Part shown: in pieces, positions 26,540 to 35,178 of the stretch
How the letters are laid out: each line of letters starts with the position of its first letter
How positions within the stretch are numbered: position 1 is the first letter of the stretch
From: JAABRB01 sp041617635
GTDB taxonomy: Bacteria > Pseudomonadota > Gammaproteobacteria > Burkholderiales > SG8-39
Reading direction: 5' to 3'
Assembly (NCBI GenBank): GCA_041617635.1
Contig: JBFJOO010000006.1
Location: 29,200-93,199 of the forward strand
Length of the DNA stretch: 64,000 nucleotides
Notes under the pieces: model-generated
Databases searched by the model: none
Seen by the model: the letters and a program-made list of their open reading frames with translations, nothing else
What the model was told of the DNA's origin: nothing
Program-made: the position numbers and the translations under genes

Positions 26540-28354
26540 TTATTTCACGCGGTCCGGGTCGCCGCCTTGCGAGTCGTCCCCAGGCTCCGGGGGCGGCAGG
26601 CTTGCGCATTCAACGAACACACGCGCCCGGCAGCGTGCACAGATCTGCCGATCGAGTTTTGGGAAGAGCGTTGTGATCGCATCGCTCTTGGTCGAGAAGA
26701 AGTTCTCCGCGCCGATCTGGCCGAGGAACTCCGGCTTCTTCAGCAACTCCTCCGCCTCGGCGCGCGCGCCGTGGAAGTACAGCCCCCCGCCGAGCGCGCG
26801 ACGCATGCGTGCCTCCCGGACCAGAAGCTCGGCGCCCGCCACGTCCACGAACCGCACGCCCTTCACCATCAGCACGAGGCGCCTCTGGTCCGGTGAGCGC
26901 TCGCGAAGCCAGTCGAGATAGGTCTCCACATGGTTGACGGCGCCGAAGTAGATGGAGCCCTCAACGCGCAGGAATTTCAACTGCGGGCATTCCTGCAGGT
27001 TCTCGCGCAGGTCGGTGAACTTGCGGCTCGTCCGCGCAGGATCGGGAGCGAGACCGATCAGCCGTGGCCGCGCCGTGCGGTGGAGATAGAGGACGAGCGA
27101 CACGAACACGCCCAGCAGGATCGCAAATTCGAGCTCGAGGAGCAGCGCAGAGACGAAAGTCAGCGTGAGCACCCCGGTCTCGGCCCGGCTGGTGCGCACG
27201 ATGGTGCGGATGGACGCGAAGTCGAAGAGCCGCCACGCGACCAGGAACAGGATTGCCGCCATGGACGCCACAGGGAGGTAGGCGACCAGCGGCGCGATCG
27301 CGAGGACGATCACGACGAGCAGCAACGCTGCGAAGACCGCGGCGAGCGGCGTTCGCGCCCCGGCCTCGTAGTTCGCGCCCGATCGGTTGAACGAGGCGCT
27401 GGTCGGGAAGCCGGAGAAGAAGCTCGCGACGATGTTCGCAAGCCCCTGACCGATGAACTCCTGATTTCCGTCGATGCGCTGGCCGGACTTGAGCGCAATC
27501 GCGCGGGCGATCGACACGGCTTCCGTGAGGCCGAGCACGACGACCCCGAGCGCGATCGCAAGCAGCTTCCGGAACGTGTCGAGGTCGAACGAGGGCGCGG
27601 AAAGCCCGGGGAGCGCTGCCGGGAGTGCTCCCAGCGTGCGGATCCCGGAATGGGTCTCGCCCAGCTCGTAGTTGATGCCGTAGGCGAGCACGCTGCCCAC
27701 GAGCAGCGCCGCGATCATGTACGGAAACCGCGGAATCCACCGGCGCGCCATGACTCCTGCAGCGAAGGTCACGCCGGCCACCAGCACGACGTACGGGTTC
27801 GCGCGAAGCGGATCCAGCAGAAACGCCGCCCAGGTCTGCAGAAAGGATTGACCGGGCGGGATCGCCATCCCGAAGAAATTGCTCAGCTGGCTGGTGATGA
27901 TCAGGGCGCCGGCGCCCGCGGTGAATCCGACCACGACGGTGTGCGAGATGAAGTTGACGAGCGCGCCCAGGCGCAGCACGCCCATCGTCAGCATGATCAG
28001 ACCGGCCATGAACGACAGCGTGAGGACCAGGCTCACGTACTGCGCCGAGCCCGGCACTGCGAGCGGCGCCACGGTGGCGAACACGAACAGGGACACCGCA
28101 TTGGTCGGGCCGGTCACGGCATGCAGCGACGATCCGAAGAGGGCCGCGACGACGGTCGGCACCATCGCCGCGTACAGCCCGTACTCGGGGGGCATACCGG
28201 CCAGCGTGGCGAACGCGACCCCCTGGGGAACCACGATGATTGCGCCAATCAGTCCGGCAAACAGGTCCGCGCGGAAGGTCTCGCGCGTGACGAGCGGCCA
28301 CCAGCGCAGCGGCGGGAGGACGCGGGCGATCGAACGCAGGCGGATGGCAAACAT
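26540..28354 (-). CDS. SulP-family anion permease with STAS domain
   Basis: A 604-residue inner-membrane transporter starting at the ATG at 28354 (MFAIRLRSIARVLPPLRWW); frame further upstream is not conserved. It has the SulP signature VPQGVAFATLAGMPPEYGLYAAMVP near residue 45, and ten or more membrane segments. A C-terminal cytoplasmic STAS domain (about 460-570) carries VLMVKGVRFVDVAGAELL. After the STAS domain comes a Cys-rich tail, RQICARCRARVFVEC, with three cysteines that could bind a metal or sense redox state. SulP proteins take up sulfate, bicarbonate or dicarboxylates. It is divergent from glcD and followed on the same strand, 169 bases on, by the TSUP unit. Confidence 0.92.
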   Translation of the reverse strand: MFAIRLRSIARVLPPLRWWPLVTRETFRADLFAGLIGAIIVVPQGVAFATLAGMPPEYGLYAAMVPTVVAALFGSSLHAVTGPTNAVSLFVFATVAPLAVPGSAQYVSLVLTLSFMAGLIMLTMGVLRLGALVNFISHTVVVGFTAGAGALIITSQLSNFFGMAIPPGQSFLQTWAAFLLDPLRANPYVVLVAGVTFAAGVMARRWIPRFPYMIAALLVGSVLAYGINYELGETHSGIRTLGALPAALPGLSAPSFDLDTFRKLLAIALGVVVLGLTEAVSIARAIALKSGQRIDGNQEFIGQGLANIVASFFSGFPTSASFNRSGANYEAGARTPLAAVFAALLLVVIVLAIAPLVAYLPVASMAAILFLVAWRLFDFASIRTIVRTSRAETGVLTLTFVSALLLELEFAILLGVFVSLVLYLHRTARPRLIGLAPDPARTSRKFTDLRENLQECPQLKFLRVEGSIYFGAVNHVETYLDWLRERSPDQRRLVLMVKGVRFVDVAGAELLVREARMRRALGGGLYFHGARAEAEELLKKPEFLGQIGAENFFSTKSDAITTLFPKLDRQICARCRARVFVECASLPPPEPGDDSQGGDPDRVK

Positions 28355-28527
28355 GGGCCGGATTCCTGCGCTCCCGGGAGCGCAATTCACCATGTTAGCA
28401 AACGGTCCCGGCCCGGCGAGCGATCGAACGCGGTCGTTCCGTGGACGCACCCGATTGCCGTGCGCGCGCCGGGCGGCCCGGTCCTTCGCTTCGACCGGCC
28501 CGGGCAGAATCGGGTAGGCTCGGCAAG

Positions 28528-30012
28528 ATGAATGCGCCCAGCAGCCCGGTCGACGCGAGTCGCCAGGCCGAAGTGACCAAGCGCCTCCTGCAGGTGCTGC
28601 CCGAGACATCGGTGCTGCACCACGAGGAGGACACTCGGCCGTACGAATGCGACGGACTGTCGGCGTACCGCGAGCTGCCGATGGTCGTCGTCCTGCCCGC
28701 AAACGAGCGCGAAATCCAGGCGGTCCTCGAGGTGTGCAGCGAGCTCCGTGTCAAGGTGATTGCCCGCGGCGCGGGGACGGGGCTGTCCGGCGGCGCGCTG
28801 CCGTCGGGCGAAGGCGTGCTGCTCTCGACCGCGAAGATGGGGAAGATCCTCCAGGTCGATCCGGTTGCCCGCACGGCGCGGGTGCAGCCGGGTGTACGAA
28901 ACCTCTCGATCACCGAGGCCGCAGCACCCTACGGGCTCTATTTCGCGCCCGACCCGTCGTCGCAGATCGCGTGCACGATCGGCGGCAACGTCGCCGAGAA
29001 TGCGGGAGGCGTTCACTGTCTCAAGTACGGCTTGACCGTGCACAATGTCATGCGGGTGCGCGGGGTGACAATTGCGGGCGAAGTGATCGAGCTGGGCTCC
29101 GAAGCACTCGACGCGCCCGGCTACGATTTGCTGGCGGCGGTGATCGGGAGCGAGGGCATGCTCGCGGTGACCACCGAAGTGACCGTGCGTCTGATCCCAA
29201 AGCCCGAGCTCGCGCGCTGCATCTTGGCCGCATACGACGACGTGGAGAAGGCCGGCGACGCGGTCGCCGGCGTGATCGCCGCCGGCATCATTCCGGCCGG
29301 GCTGGAGATGATGGACCAGCCCGCGACGCGCGCGGTCGAGGAATTCGTGCACGCGAATTATCCGCTCGATGCGAAGGCCATTCTGCTGTGCGAGTCGGAT
29401 GGCACCCCGGAAGAGGTCGCGGAAGAGATCGACCGGATGACTGAGGTGCTCAGGCGAACGGGCGCGACCGAGATCCGGGTGTCGCGCGACGAGGCCGAGC
29501 GGCTGAAGTTCTGGGCCGGGCGCAAGGCCGCGTTTCCGGCGGTGGGGCGCATCTCGCCCGACTACTACTGCATGGACGGTACCATTCCGCGCAAGCGGCT
29601 CGGTGCCATGCTGAGCGCCATCGCGGAGCTCGAGAAGAAGTACCGACTGCGGTGCCCGAACGTCTTTCACGCCGGCGACGGCAATCTGCACCCGCTAATC
29701 CTGTTCGATGCGAACGACCCTGACGAGCTCCACCGCACCGAGCAGTTTGCCGCCGAGGTGCTCGAGCTCTCGATCGCGTACGGCGGCACGGTGACCGGCG
29801 AGCACGGCGTCGGCATCGAGAAGATCAACCAGATGTGCGTGCAGTTCTCGCCCGACGAACTCGAGATGTTTCGCGGCGTGAAGCGCGCATTCGATTCGCC
29901 CGGACTGCTCAACCCCGACAAGAACATCCCGACGCTCCGCCGTTGCGCCGAGTACGGAAAGATGCACGTGCATCGCGGGCAGCTGCCGCATCCCGAATTG
30001 CCCCGGTTCTGA
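28528..30012 (+). CDS. glcD: Glycolate oxidase subunit GlcD (FAD-linked oxidase)
   Basis: A 494-residue flavoprotein that oxidises glycolate (or D-lactate) to the keto acid. The FAD-binding PCMH domain has ARGAGTGLSGGALPSGEG near residue 84 and GGNVAENAGGVHCLKYG near 155. The C-terminal FAD-oxidase domain ends with FHAGDGNLHPLILFD and GEHGVGIEK. Length and motifs match GlcD. The ATG at 28528 fits the family N-terminus. The stop is 22 bases before glcE, and the three genes form a glcDEF operon. No glcC-type regulator is adjacent. Confidence 0.95.
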   Translation: MNAPSSPVDASRQAEVTKRLLQVLPETSVLHHEEDTRPYECDGLSAYRELPMVVVLPANEREIQAVLEVCSELRVKVIARGAGTGLSGGALPSGEGVLLSTAKMGKILQVDPVARTARVQPGVRNLSITEAAAPYGLYFAPDPSSQIACTIGGNVAENAGGVHCLKYGLTVHNVMRVRGVTIAGEVIELGSEALDAPGYDLLAAVIGSEGMLAVTTEVTVRLIPKPELARCILAAYDDVEKAGDAVAGVIAAGIIPAGLEMMDQPATRAVEEFVHANYPLDAKAILLCESDGTPEEVAEEIDRMTEVLRRTGATEIRVSRDEAERLKFWAGRKAAFPAVGRISPDYYCMDGTIPRKRLGAMLSAIAELEKKYRLRCPNVFHAGDGNLHPLILFDANDPDELHRTEQFAAEVLELSIAYGGTVTGEHGVGIEKINQMCVQFSPDELEMFRGVKRAFDSPGLLNPDKNIPTLRRCAEYGKMHVHRGQLPHPELPRF

Positions 30013-30034
30013 AGGAAGTCGCGAGCGCCAGCTG

Positions 30035-31099
30035 ATGCCGGACGAGGTGAAAGCGCTTGCCGAGACGATACGCGGTGCCGCGGAAGCGGGGCGTCCCCTG
30101 CGCTTGCGCGGTGGTGGCACCAAGGATTTCTACGGCCAGTCGCTGGATGGTGACGTGCTGGACGCGCGCGGCCACGCCGGTATCGTCGCGTACGAGCCGA
30201 CGGAGCTTGTGGTCACCGTGCGCGGCGGCACGCGCCTCGCGGAGCTCGAGGCGGCGCTCGCGGAGAAGGGGCAGATGCTCCCCTTCGAGCCGCCGCACTT
30301 CGGGGCCGACGCGACGGTCGGCGGTGCCGTGGCGGCCGGGCTCTCCGGCCCGCGGCGACAATCCGCCGGTGCACTGCGCGATTTCGTGCTGGGCGCGCGC
30401 ATCCTCGACGGCCGGGGACGTGACTTGAGCTTCGGTGGCCAGGTGATGAAGAACGTCGCGGGCTACGACGTCTCGCGGCTGGTGGCGGGATCGCTCGGCA
30501 CGCTCGGCCTGATTCTCGAGGTGTCGCTCAAGGTCCTGCCGATCCCCGTGACGGAGACGACGCTGCGCCTCGAGTTTCCCCAGGACAAGGCGGTCGAGAC
30601 CATGAACCGTTGGGGCGGCAAACCGCTCCCGATAAGTGCCACGGCGTGGGCTGGTGGCGACCTGGAAGTGCGGCTGTCCGGGGCCGAGGCGGCCGTGCGT
30701 GCTGCGCGCGAGAAGATCGGTGGCGCCGTCGTCGATGCCGCCCAGGCGGCCGCATTCTGGACCGGCGTTCGCGAGCACACGGCCCCTTTCTTTCGCGGCG
30801 GTGCTTCGCTGTGGCGCGTATCGGTGCCTTCGTCCGCTGCGACGCTCGAGCTGCCCGGCGACCAGTTGATCGAGTGGGGCGGCAGCCTGCGCTGGCTCGC
30901 GACCGAAGCCGACGCGCGGATCATTCGTGAGCGGGTCGCGAAGGCCGGCGGACATGCCACGCTCTTTCGCGGCGGAGACAAGACGGTGGGCGTGTTCCAC
31001 CCGCTCCCAACGACGATCGCCCGGATCCACGCGAACCTCAAGCGCGAGTTCGATCCGCAGGGCGTGCTGAATCGCGGCCGGATGTATCCGGGTTTCTAA
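30035..31099 (+). CDS. glcE: Glycolate oxidase FAD-binding subunit GlcE
   Basis: A 354-residue second flavin subunit of glycolate oxidase, with a PCMH-type FAD fold (LRLRGGGTKDFYG near residue 27, GGAVAAGLSGPRRQSAGA near 101). VMKNVAGYDVSRLVAGSLGTLGLILEVSLKV is the GlcE hallmark. The C-terminus FDPQGVLNRGRMYPGF is also typical. It is shorter than GlcD, as expected. It is placed between glcD and glcF with gaps of 22 and 5 bases. Confidence 0.94.
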   Translation: MPDEVKALAETIRGAAEAGRPLRLRGGGTKDFYGQSLDGDVLDARGHAGIVAYEPTELVVTVRGGTRLAELEAALAEKGQMLPFEPPHFGADATVGGAVAAGLSGPRRQSAGALRDFVLGARILDGRGRDLSFGGQVMKNVAGYDVSRLVAGSLGTLGLILEVSLKVLPIPVTETTLRLEFPQDKAVETMNRWGGKPLPISATAWAGGDLEVRLSGAEAAVRAAREKIGGAVVDAAQAAAFWTGVREHTAPFFRGGASLWRVSVPSSAATLELPGDQLIEWGGSLRWLATEADARIIRERVAKAGGHATLFRGGDKTVGVFHPLPTTIARIHANLKREFDPQGVLNRGRMYPGF

Positions 31100-31104
31100 G
31101 TCTC

Positions 31105-32325
31105 ATGCAGACCAGCCTTGCCGAGTTCATCAAGGACACGCCTGCGGGCCGGGAGGCCGAGTCCATCCTGCGCAAGTGCGTGCACTGCGGCTTTTGCACC
31201 GCGACCTGCCCGACGTATCAGCTGCTCGGCGACGAGCTCGACGGGCCGCGCGGGCGCATCTACCTGATGAAGCAGGCACTCGAAGGGCAACCGGTCACGA
31301 CGAAGACCCTGCTGCACCTCGATCGCTGCCTGACCTGCCGGAGCTGCGAAACGACCTGTCCATCGGGTGTCCAGTACGGGAGACTGCTCGACATCGGCCG
31401 TAGCGTCGTCAATGAACGGGTCGACCGACCGACGATCGACACTCTGCAACGCAAGGCGCTCGCGTCGGTGCTGCCGCGACGCGGGCTGTTCACCTTCCTG
31501 CTCGCGCTCGGCCGAATCGTTCGCCCGCTGCTGCCAGGCGTGCTGAAGGAAAAAGTGCCCGCGGCCGGGAACCCGGGAACGTGGCCGTCCGCGCGGCACG
31601 CCCGCCGGATGATCGCGCTCGCGGGATGCGTGCAGCCCGCGCTCGCGCCCGACATCAACGCGGCGGCTGCGCGCGTGCTCGACCGCATCGGCATCTCCCT
31701 GGTCGAGGCCCCGGGCGCGGGCTGCTGTGGTGCCGTGCGGTATCACCTCGACTACCAGGCGGACGGCCTCGACGACATGCGGGCGATGATCGACGCGTGG
31801 TGGCCGCACGTCGAGGCCGGCGCCGAGGCGATCGTCATGACGGCGAGCGGCTGCGGCGTGACCGTCAAGGACTACGCTCACCTCTTGGCGGGCGATCCGA
31901 AATACGCCGACAAGGCGCGCCGCGTCAGCGCGCTCACGCGCGACCTGTGCGAAGTGCTGGAGCCCGAGATGGACCGGCTCGGGCCCGCGCGGGACGAAGG
32001 GCCGCGCGTGGCGTTTCACTCACCTTGCACGCTGCAGCACGGGCAGCAGGTGCGGGGTGTCGTCGAGCGCATTCTGGCGCGCGCCGGTTTCCGGCTCGCG
32101 CCGGTGCCCGACGCACACTTGTGCTGCGGGTCGGCGGGGACGTATTCAATTCTGCAGGCGCGACTCTCGAAGGAGCTGAAGCGGAACAAGCTCGTCGCGC
32201 TGCAGTCGGGCATGCCCGACCTGGTCGCCACGGCGAACATCGGATGCCTCGCGCATCTCGCGGGCGGGTCACAGGTCCCTGTGCAGCACTGGATCGTCGC
32301 CCTGGACCGGCGCCTCGCGTCCTGA
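31105..32325 (+). CDS. glcF: Glycolate oxidase iron-sulfur subunit GlcF
   Basis: A 406-residue electron-transfer subunit. Two ferredoxin-type 4Fe-4S motifs are present near the N-terminus: CVHCGFCTATCP (from residue 26) and CLTCRSCETTCP (from about 76). Two CCG-type domains follow (GAGCCGAVRYHLD near 205, HLCCGSAGTYSILQ near 340), which in this family bind further cofactor or contact the membrane electron acceptor. All cysteines are intact. It ends the glcDEF operon. Confidence 0.95.
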   Translation: MQTSLAEFIKDTPAGREAESILRKCVHCGFCTATCPTYQLLGDELDGPRGRIYLMKQALEGQPVTTKTLLHLDRCLTCRSCETTCPSGVQYGRLLDIGRSVVNERVDRPTIDTLQRKALASVLPRRGLFTFLLALGRIVRPLLPGVLKEKVPAAGNPGTWPSARHARRMIALAGCVQPALAPDINAAAARVLDRIGISLVEAPGAGCCGAVRYHLDYQADGLDDMRAMIDAWWPHVEAGAEAIVMTASGCGVTVKDYAHLLAGDPKYADKARRVSALTRDLCEVLEPEMDRLGPARDEGPRVAFHSPCTLQHGQQVRGVVERILARAGFRLAPVPDAHLCCGSAGTYSILQARLSKELKRNKLVALQSGMPDLVATANIGCLAHLAGGSQVPVQHWIVALDRRLAS

Positions 32326-32388
32326 CTCCGGACGGCGGAGACCGGCGGTCGCGTGTAGGCTTCGACGTTCCACTAGCCTCCCGATTTC

Positions 32389-33348
32389 ATGCACCCACAG
32401 TTCGCCAGCGGCGTCGCGCTCGCGATGGCCGCGGTCATCGTCTGGGGCGCGCAGTTTCCCATCGCCAAGAGCGCGTTCGCGTACGTCGATCCGTACCACG
32501 TGTCGGCCATCCGCTACACGCTCGGTACGCTGCTCCTGGTGCCGCTTGTCGCGGCGCTCCAGGGCCCGCAATCGTTGCGTTACTACGGGCGCCTGTGGCC
32601 GGCGTCGCTGCTCGGATTGATCGGCATGACCGGATCGCCGCTCCTGGTGTTTACGGGTCTGTCGATGACGGGCCCCGAGCACACGGCGATCATCGTTTCG
32701 CTGCAACCCTCGATGACGGCGATCGCCGACTGGCTGGTGCACGGTCGCCGGCCCGCGCGCTTCACGCTCGTGTGCATCGTGACCGCTTTTGTCGGCGTCG
32801 TGCTGGTCGTGACGCAAGGCGGCACCGCGCTGGCGCCCGGACGCGATGCATTGCTGGGCGATGTGCTCGTCCTGGCCGGCGCGCTGTGCTGGGTGGTCTA
32901 CACGATGGGCACCGAGATGTTCCGCGGCTGGTCGGCGCTCAAGCTGACGGCGCTCACGCTCATCCCGGGTTCGATCGGACTCGTGCTCGTGACGGCGGCG
33001 TTGGTCCCGCTCGGCGTCGCGACGGTTCCGACTTGGGGCGGCATCCAGGCGGTCGGCGCAGAGCTCGCCTTTCTCGCGGTCGTCGGCGTGGCCGCCTCGT
33101 TCATCTGCTGGAACGCCGGCAGCCGGCGGATCGGGACGCTCAATACCATGCTCATGATGAATCTGATTCCGGTCGTCACGTTCATGATCGGGTTCATGCA
33201 GGGCCGGCGCTTCGTCGCGTCGGAACTGGCCGGCGCCGCGATCGTGATCGGCGCGCTCGCGGCGAACAACGTCTACCTGCGGCGCGCGGCACGCACGGCG
33301 GCCGCGCGTGCCGCCGCCATTGGCGATAATCAGGCCCGGCCGGCCTGA
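32389..33348 (+). CDS. EamA/DMT-family transporter
   Basis: A 319-residue membrane protein with ten predicted helices in two EamA repeats. The first repeat has AAVIVWGAQFPIAK and GLSMTGPEHTAIIVSLQPSMTAI; the second ends with AGAAIVIGALAANNVYL. Members export metabolites or amino acids, and the substrate is unknown. It lies 63 bases after glcF and 36 bases before an ABC exporter gene, with no clear metabolic link. Confidence 0.9.
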   Translation: MHPQFASGVALAMAAVIVWGAQFPIAKSAFAYVDPYHVSAIRYTLGTLLLVPLVAALQGPQSLRYYGRLWPASLLGLIGMTGSPLLVFTGLSMTGPEHTAIIVSLQPSMTAIADWLVHGRRPARFTLVCIVTAFVGVVLVVTQGGTALAPGRDALLGDVLVLAGALCWVVYTMGTEMFRGWSALKLTALTLIPGSIGLVLVTAALVPLGVATVPTWGGIQAVGAELAFLAVVGVAASFICWNAGSRRIGTLNTMLMMNLIPVVTFMIGFMQGRRFVASELAGAAIVIGALAANNVYLRRAARTAAARAAAIGDNQARPA

Positions 33349-33384
33349 TCACGCAGCGCCGGACACGGCTCTAGAACCTATCTC

Positions 33385-35178
33385 ATGGCGCGCAGACGCG
33401 ACGATATCCCCGATCGACCCGCGAACCGGGACTTGCGATTGCTCGTGCGAATCGGCGGCTTCCTGAAGCCGTACCGAGGCCGCATCGCCGTCGCGGTGGT
33501 GGCGCTTCTGACGGCCGCCGGTTGCGTGCTCGTGCTCGGGCAGGGCCTGCGGCAGGTCATCGATGCCGGGTTCGCGGCCCGCGATCCCACGTCGCTCGAC
33601 CGTGCGCTCTTCGGCCTGCTCGCAGTGGTCGGAGTCCTGTCGATCGCGACGTACGCGCGCTTCTACTCGGTGTCGTGGCTCGGAGAGCGGGTCACCGCCG
33701 ACTTGCGGCGCGCCGTTTTCAGCCGAATTCTCGATCTGCCGCCCGGCTTCTTCGAGGCGACCCGCACGGGAGAAGTGATCTCCCGGCTCACCAACGACAC
33801 TGCGTTGCTCGAGGTCGTGATCGGCTCGTCGGCGTCGTTCGCGGTCCGGAACTTTCTCATCACGACCGGCAGCCTGGTGATGCTGATCGTCACCAGCCCC
33901 AAGCTCACCGCGCTGGTGGTCCTCGGCGTGCCTCTCGTCGTCGTGCCGATCCTGCTCTTCGGGCGGCGCGTGCGGCGGCTGTCGCGCGCCACTCAGGACC
34001 GGGTCGCGGACCTCTCCGCCTATGTCGACGAGGCCCTGCACGAGATCCGTACCGTCCAGGCCTATGGCCACGAGCCGCACGATCGCCGGCTGTTCGCCGA
34101 GCGTGTCGAGAACGCGTTCGGCACCGCTTTGCGGCGCATTCGCCAGCGAGCGGCGCTGATCTCGATGGTGATCCTGCTGTCGTTCGGGGCGGTCGGGGTC
34201 ATTCTCTGGATCGGCGGCCACGACGTCCTGTCCGGGCGCTTGAGCGCCGGAGAGCTGTCCGCGTTCGTGTTCTATGCAGTGCTGGTGGCCGGCGGGGCGG
34301 CGGCGATCTCGGAGGTCGTCGGCGACCTGCAACGTGCCGCCGGCGCGACCGAACGGCTGCTGGAGCTGCTCGCCACCGAGCCCGAGATCCGCGCGCCCGC
34401 CGATCCGGTCGCGCTTCCCGATCCGCCGCGCGGTGAACTCGATCTCTCGCGCGTGACGTTCTGCTATCCGTCGCGTCCGGATGATCCGGCGCTCGCCGAT
34501 TTCACGCTCGCCGTGCGTTCCGGGGAGCGCGTCGCGCTGGTGGGGCCGTCGGGGGCGGGCAAGTCCACGGTGTTTCAGCTGCTGCTGCGCTACTACGAGC
34601 CGGGCGCGGGCGAGATCCGGCTCGACGGATACGACGTCCGGCGCGCCGATCCGCGCGCGGTCCGCAGCCGCTTCGCGCTCGTGCCGCAAGACCCCGTGAT
34701 CTTCGCCGCATCGGTGCGGGAGAATGTTCGCTATGCGCGGCCCGACGCAGCCGACGTCGAGGTGCTCGAAGCCTGTCGCGCGGCGTATGCGATGGAGTTC
34801 ATCGAGCGCCTCCCCGATGGGTTCGATTCCTACCTCGGGGAGCGTGGTGTGCGGCTGTCGGGCGGGCAGCGGCAGCGGCTGTCGATCGCTCGCGCCCTGC
34901 TCGCCGATCGCGCAGTGCTGCTGCTCGACGAGGCGACGAGCTCGCTCGACGCGCAAAGCGAGCGATACGTGCAGCTGGCGCTCGGGCGTCTCATGGAGGG
35001 CCGCACAACGCTCATCATCGCGCATCGATTCGCCACTGTGCAGGGCGTGGACCGCATCGTGGTGATGGACCAGGGTCGCATCGTCGCGTCCGGCACGCAC
35101 GCCGAGCTCATGCGGGCCGGCGGGCTCTACGCTCGGCTCGCGGCGCTGCAGTTCATGGCCGAGGCCGAGACCGCATGA
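33385..35178 (+). CDS. Half-size ABC exporter (MsbA-related)
   Basis: A 597-residue protein with an N-terminal membrane domain of six helices (about residues 20-310) and a C-terminal ATPase domain. The ATPase has a Walker A GPSGAGKST near residue 387, the signature LSGGQRQRLSIARALL near 491, a Walker B LLLDEATSSLD near 511, and the switch histidine in LIIAHRFAT. The pattern is that of the MsbA-related lipid/drug exporter family working as a homodimer. Its ATG is 36 bases after the EamA stop. Its stop overlaps the ATG of the next gene (ATGA), so it is coupled to the osmoprotectant-type permease. Confidence 0.93.
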   Translation: MARRRDDIPDRPANRDLRLLVRIGGFLKPYRGRIAVAVVALLTAAGCVLVLGQGLRQVIDAGFAARDPTSLDRALFGLLAVVGVLSIATYARFYSVSWLGERVTADLRRAVFSRILDLPPGFFEATRTGEVISRLTNDTALLEVVIGSSASFAVRNFLITTGSLVMLIVTSPKLTALVVLGVPLVVVPILLFGRRVRRLSRATQDRVADLSAYVDEALHEIRTVQAYGHEPHDRRLFAERVENAFGTALRRIRQRAALISMVILLSFGAVGVILWIGGHDVLSGRLSAGELSAFVFYAVLVAGGAAAISEVVGDLQRAAGATERLLELLATEPEIRAPADPVALPDPPRGELDLSRVTFCYPSRPDDPALADFTLAVRSGERVALVGPSGAGKSTVFQLLLRYYEPGAGEIRLDGYDVRRADPRAVRSRFALVPQDPVIFAASVRENVRYARPDAADVEVLEACRAAYAMEFIERLPDGFDSYLGERGVRLSGGQRQRLSIARALLADRAVLLLDEATSSLDAQSERYVQLALGRLMEGRTTLIIAHRFATVQGVDRIVVMDQGRIVASGTHAELMRAGGLYARLAALQFMAEAETA

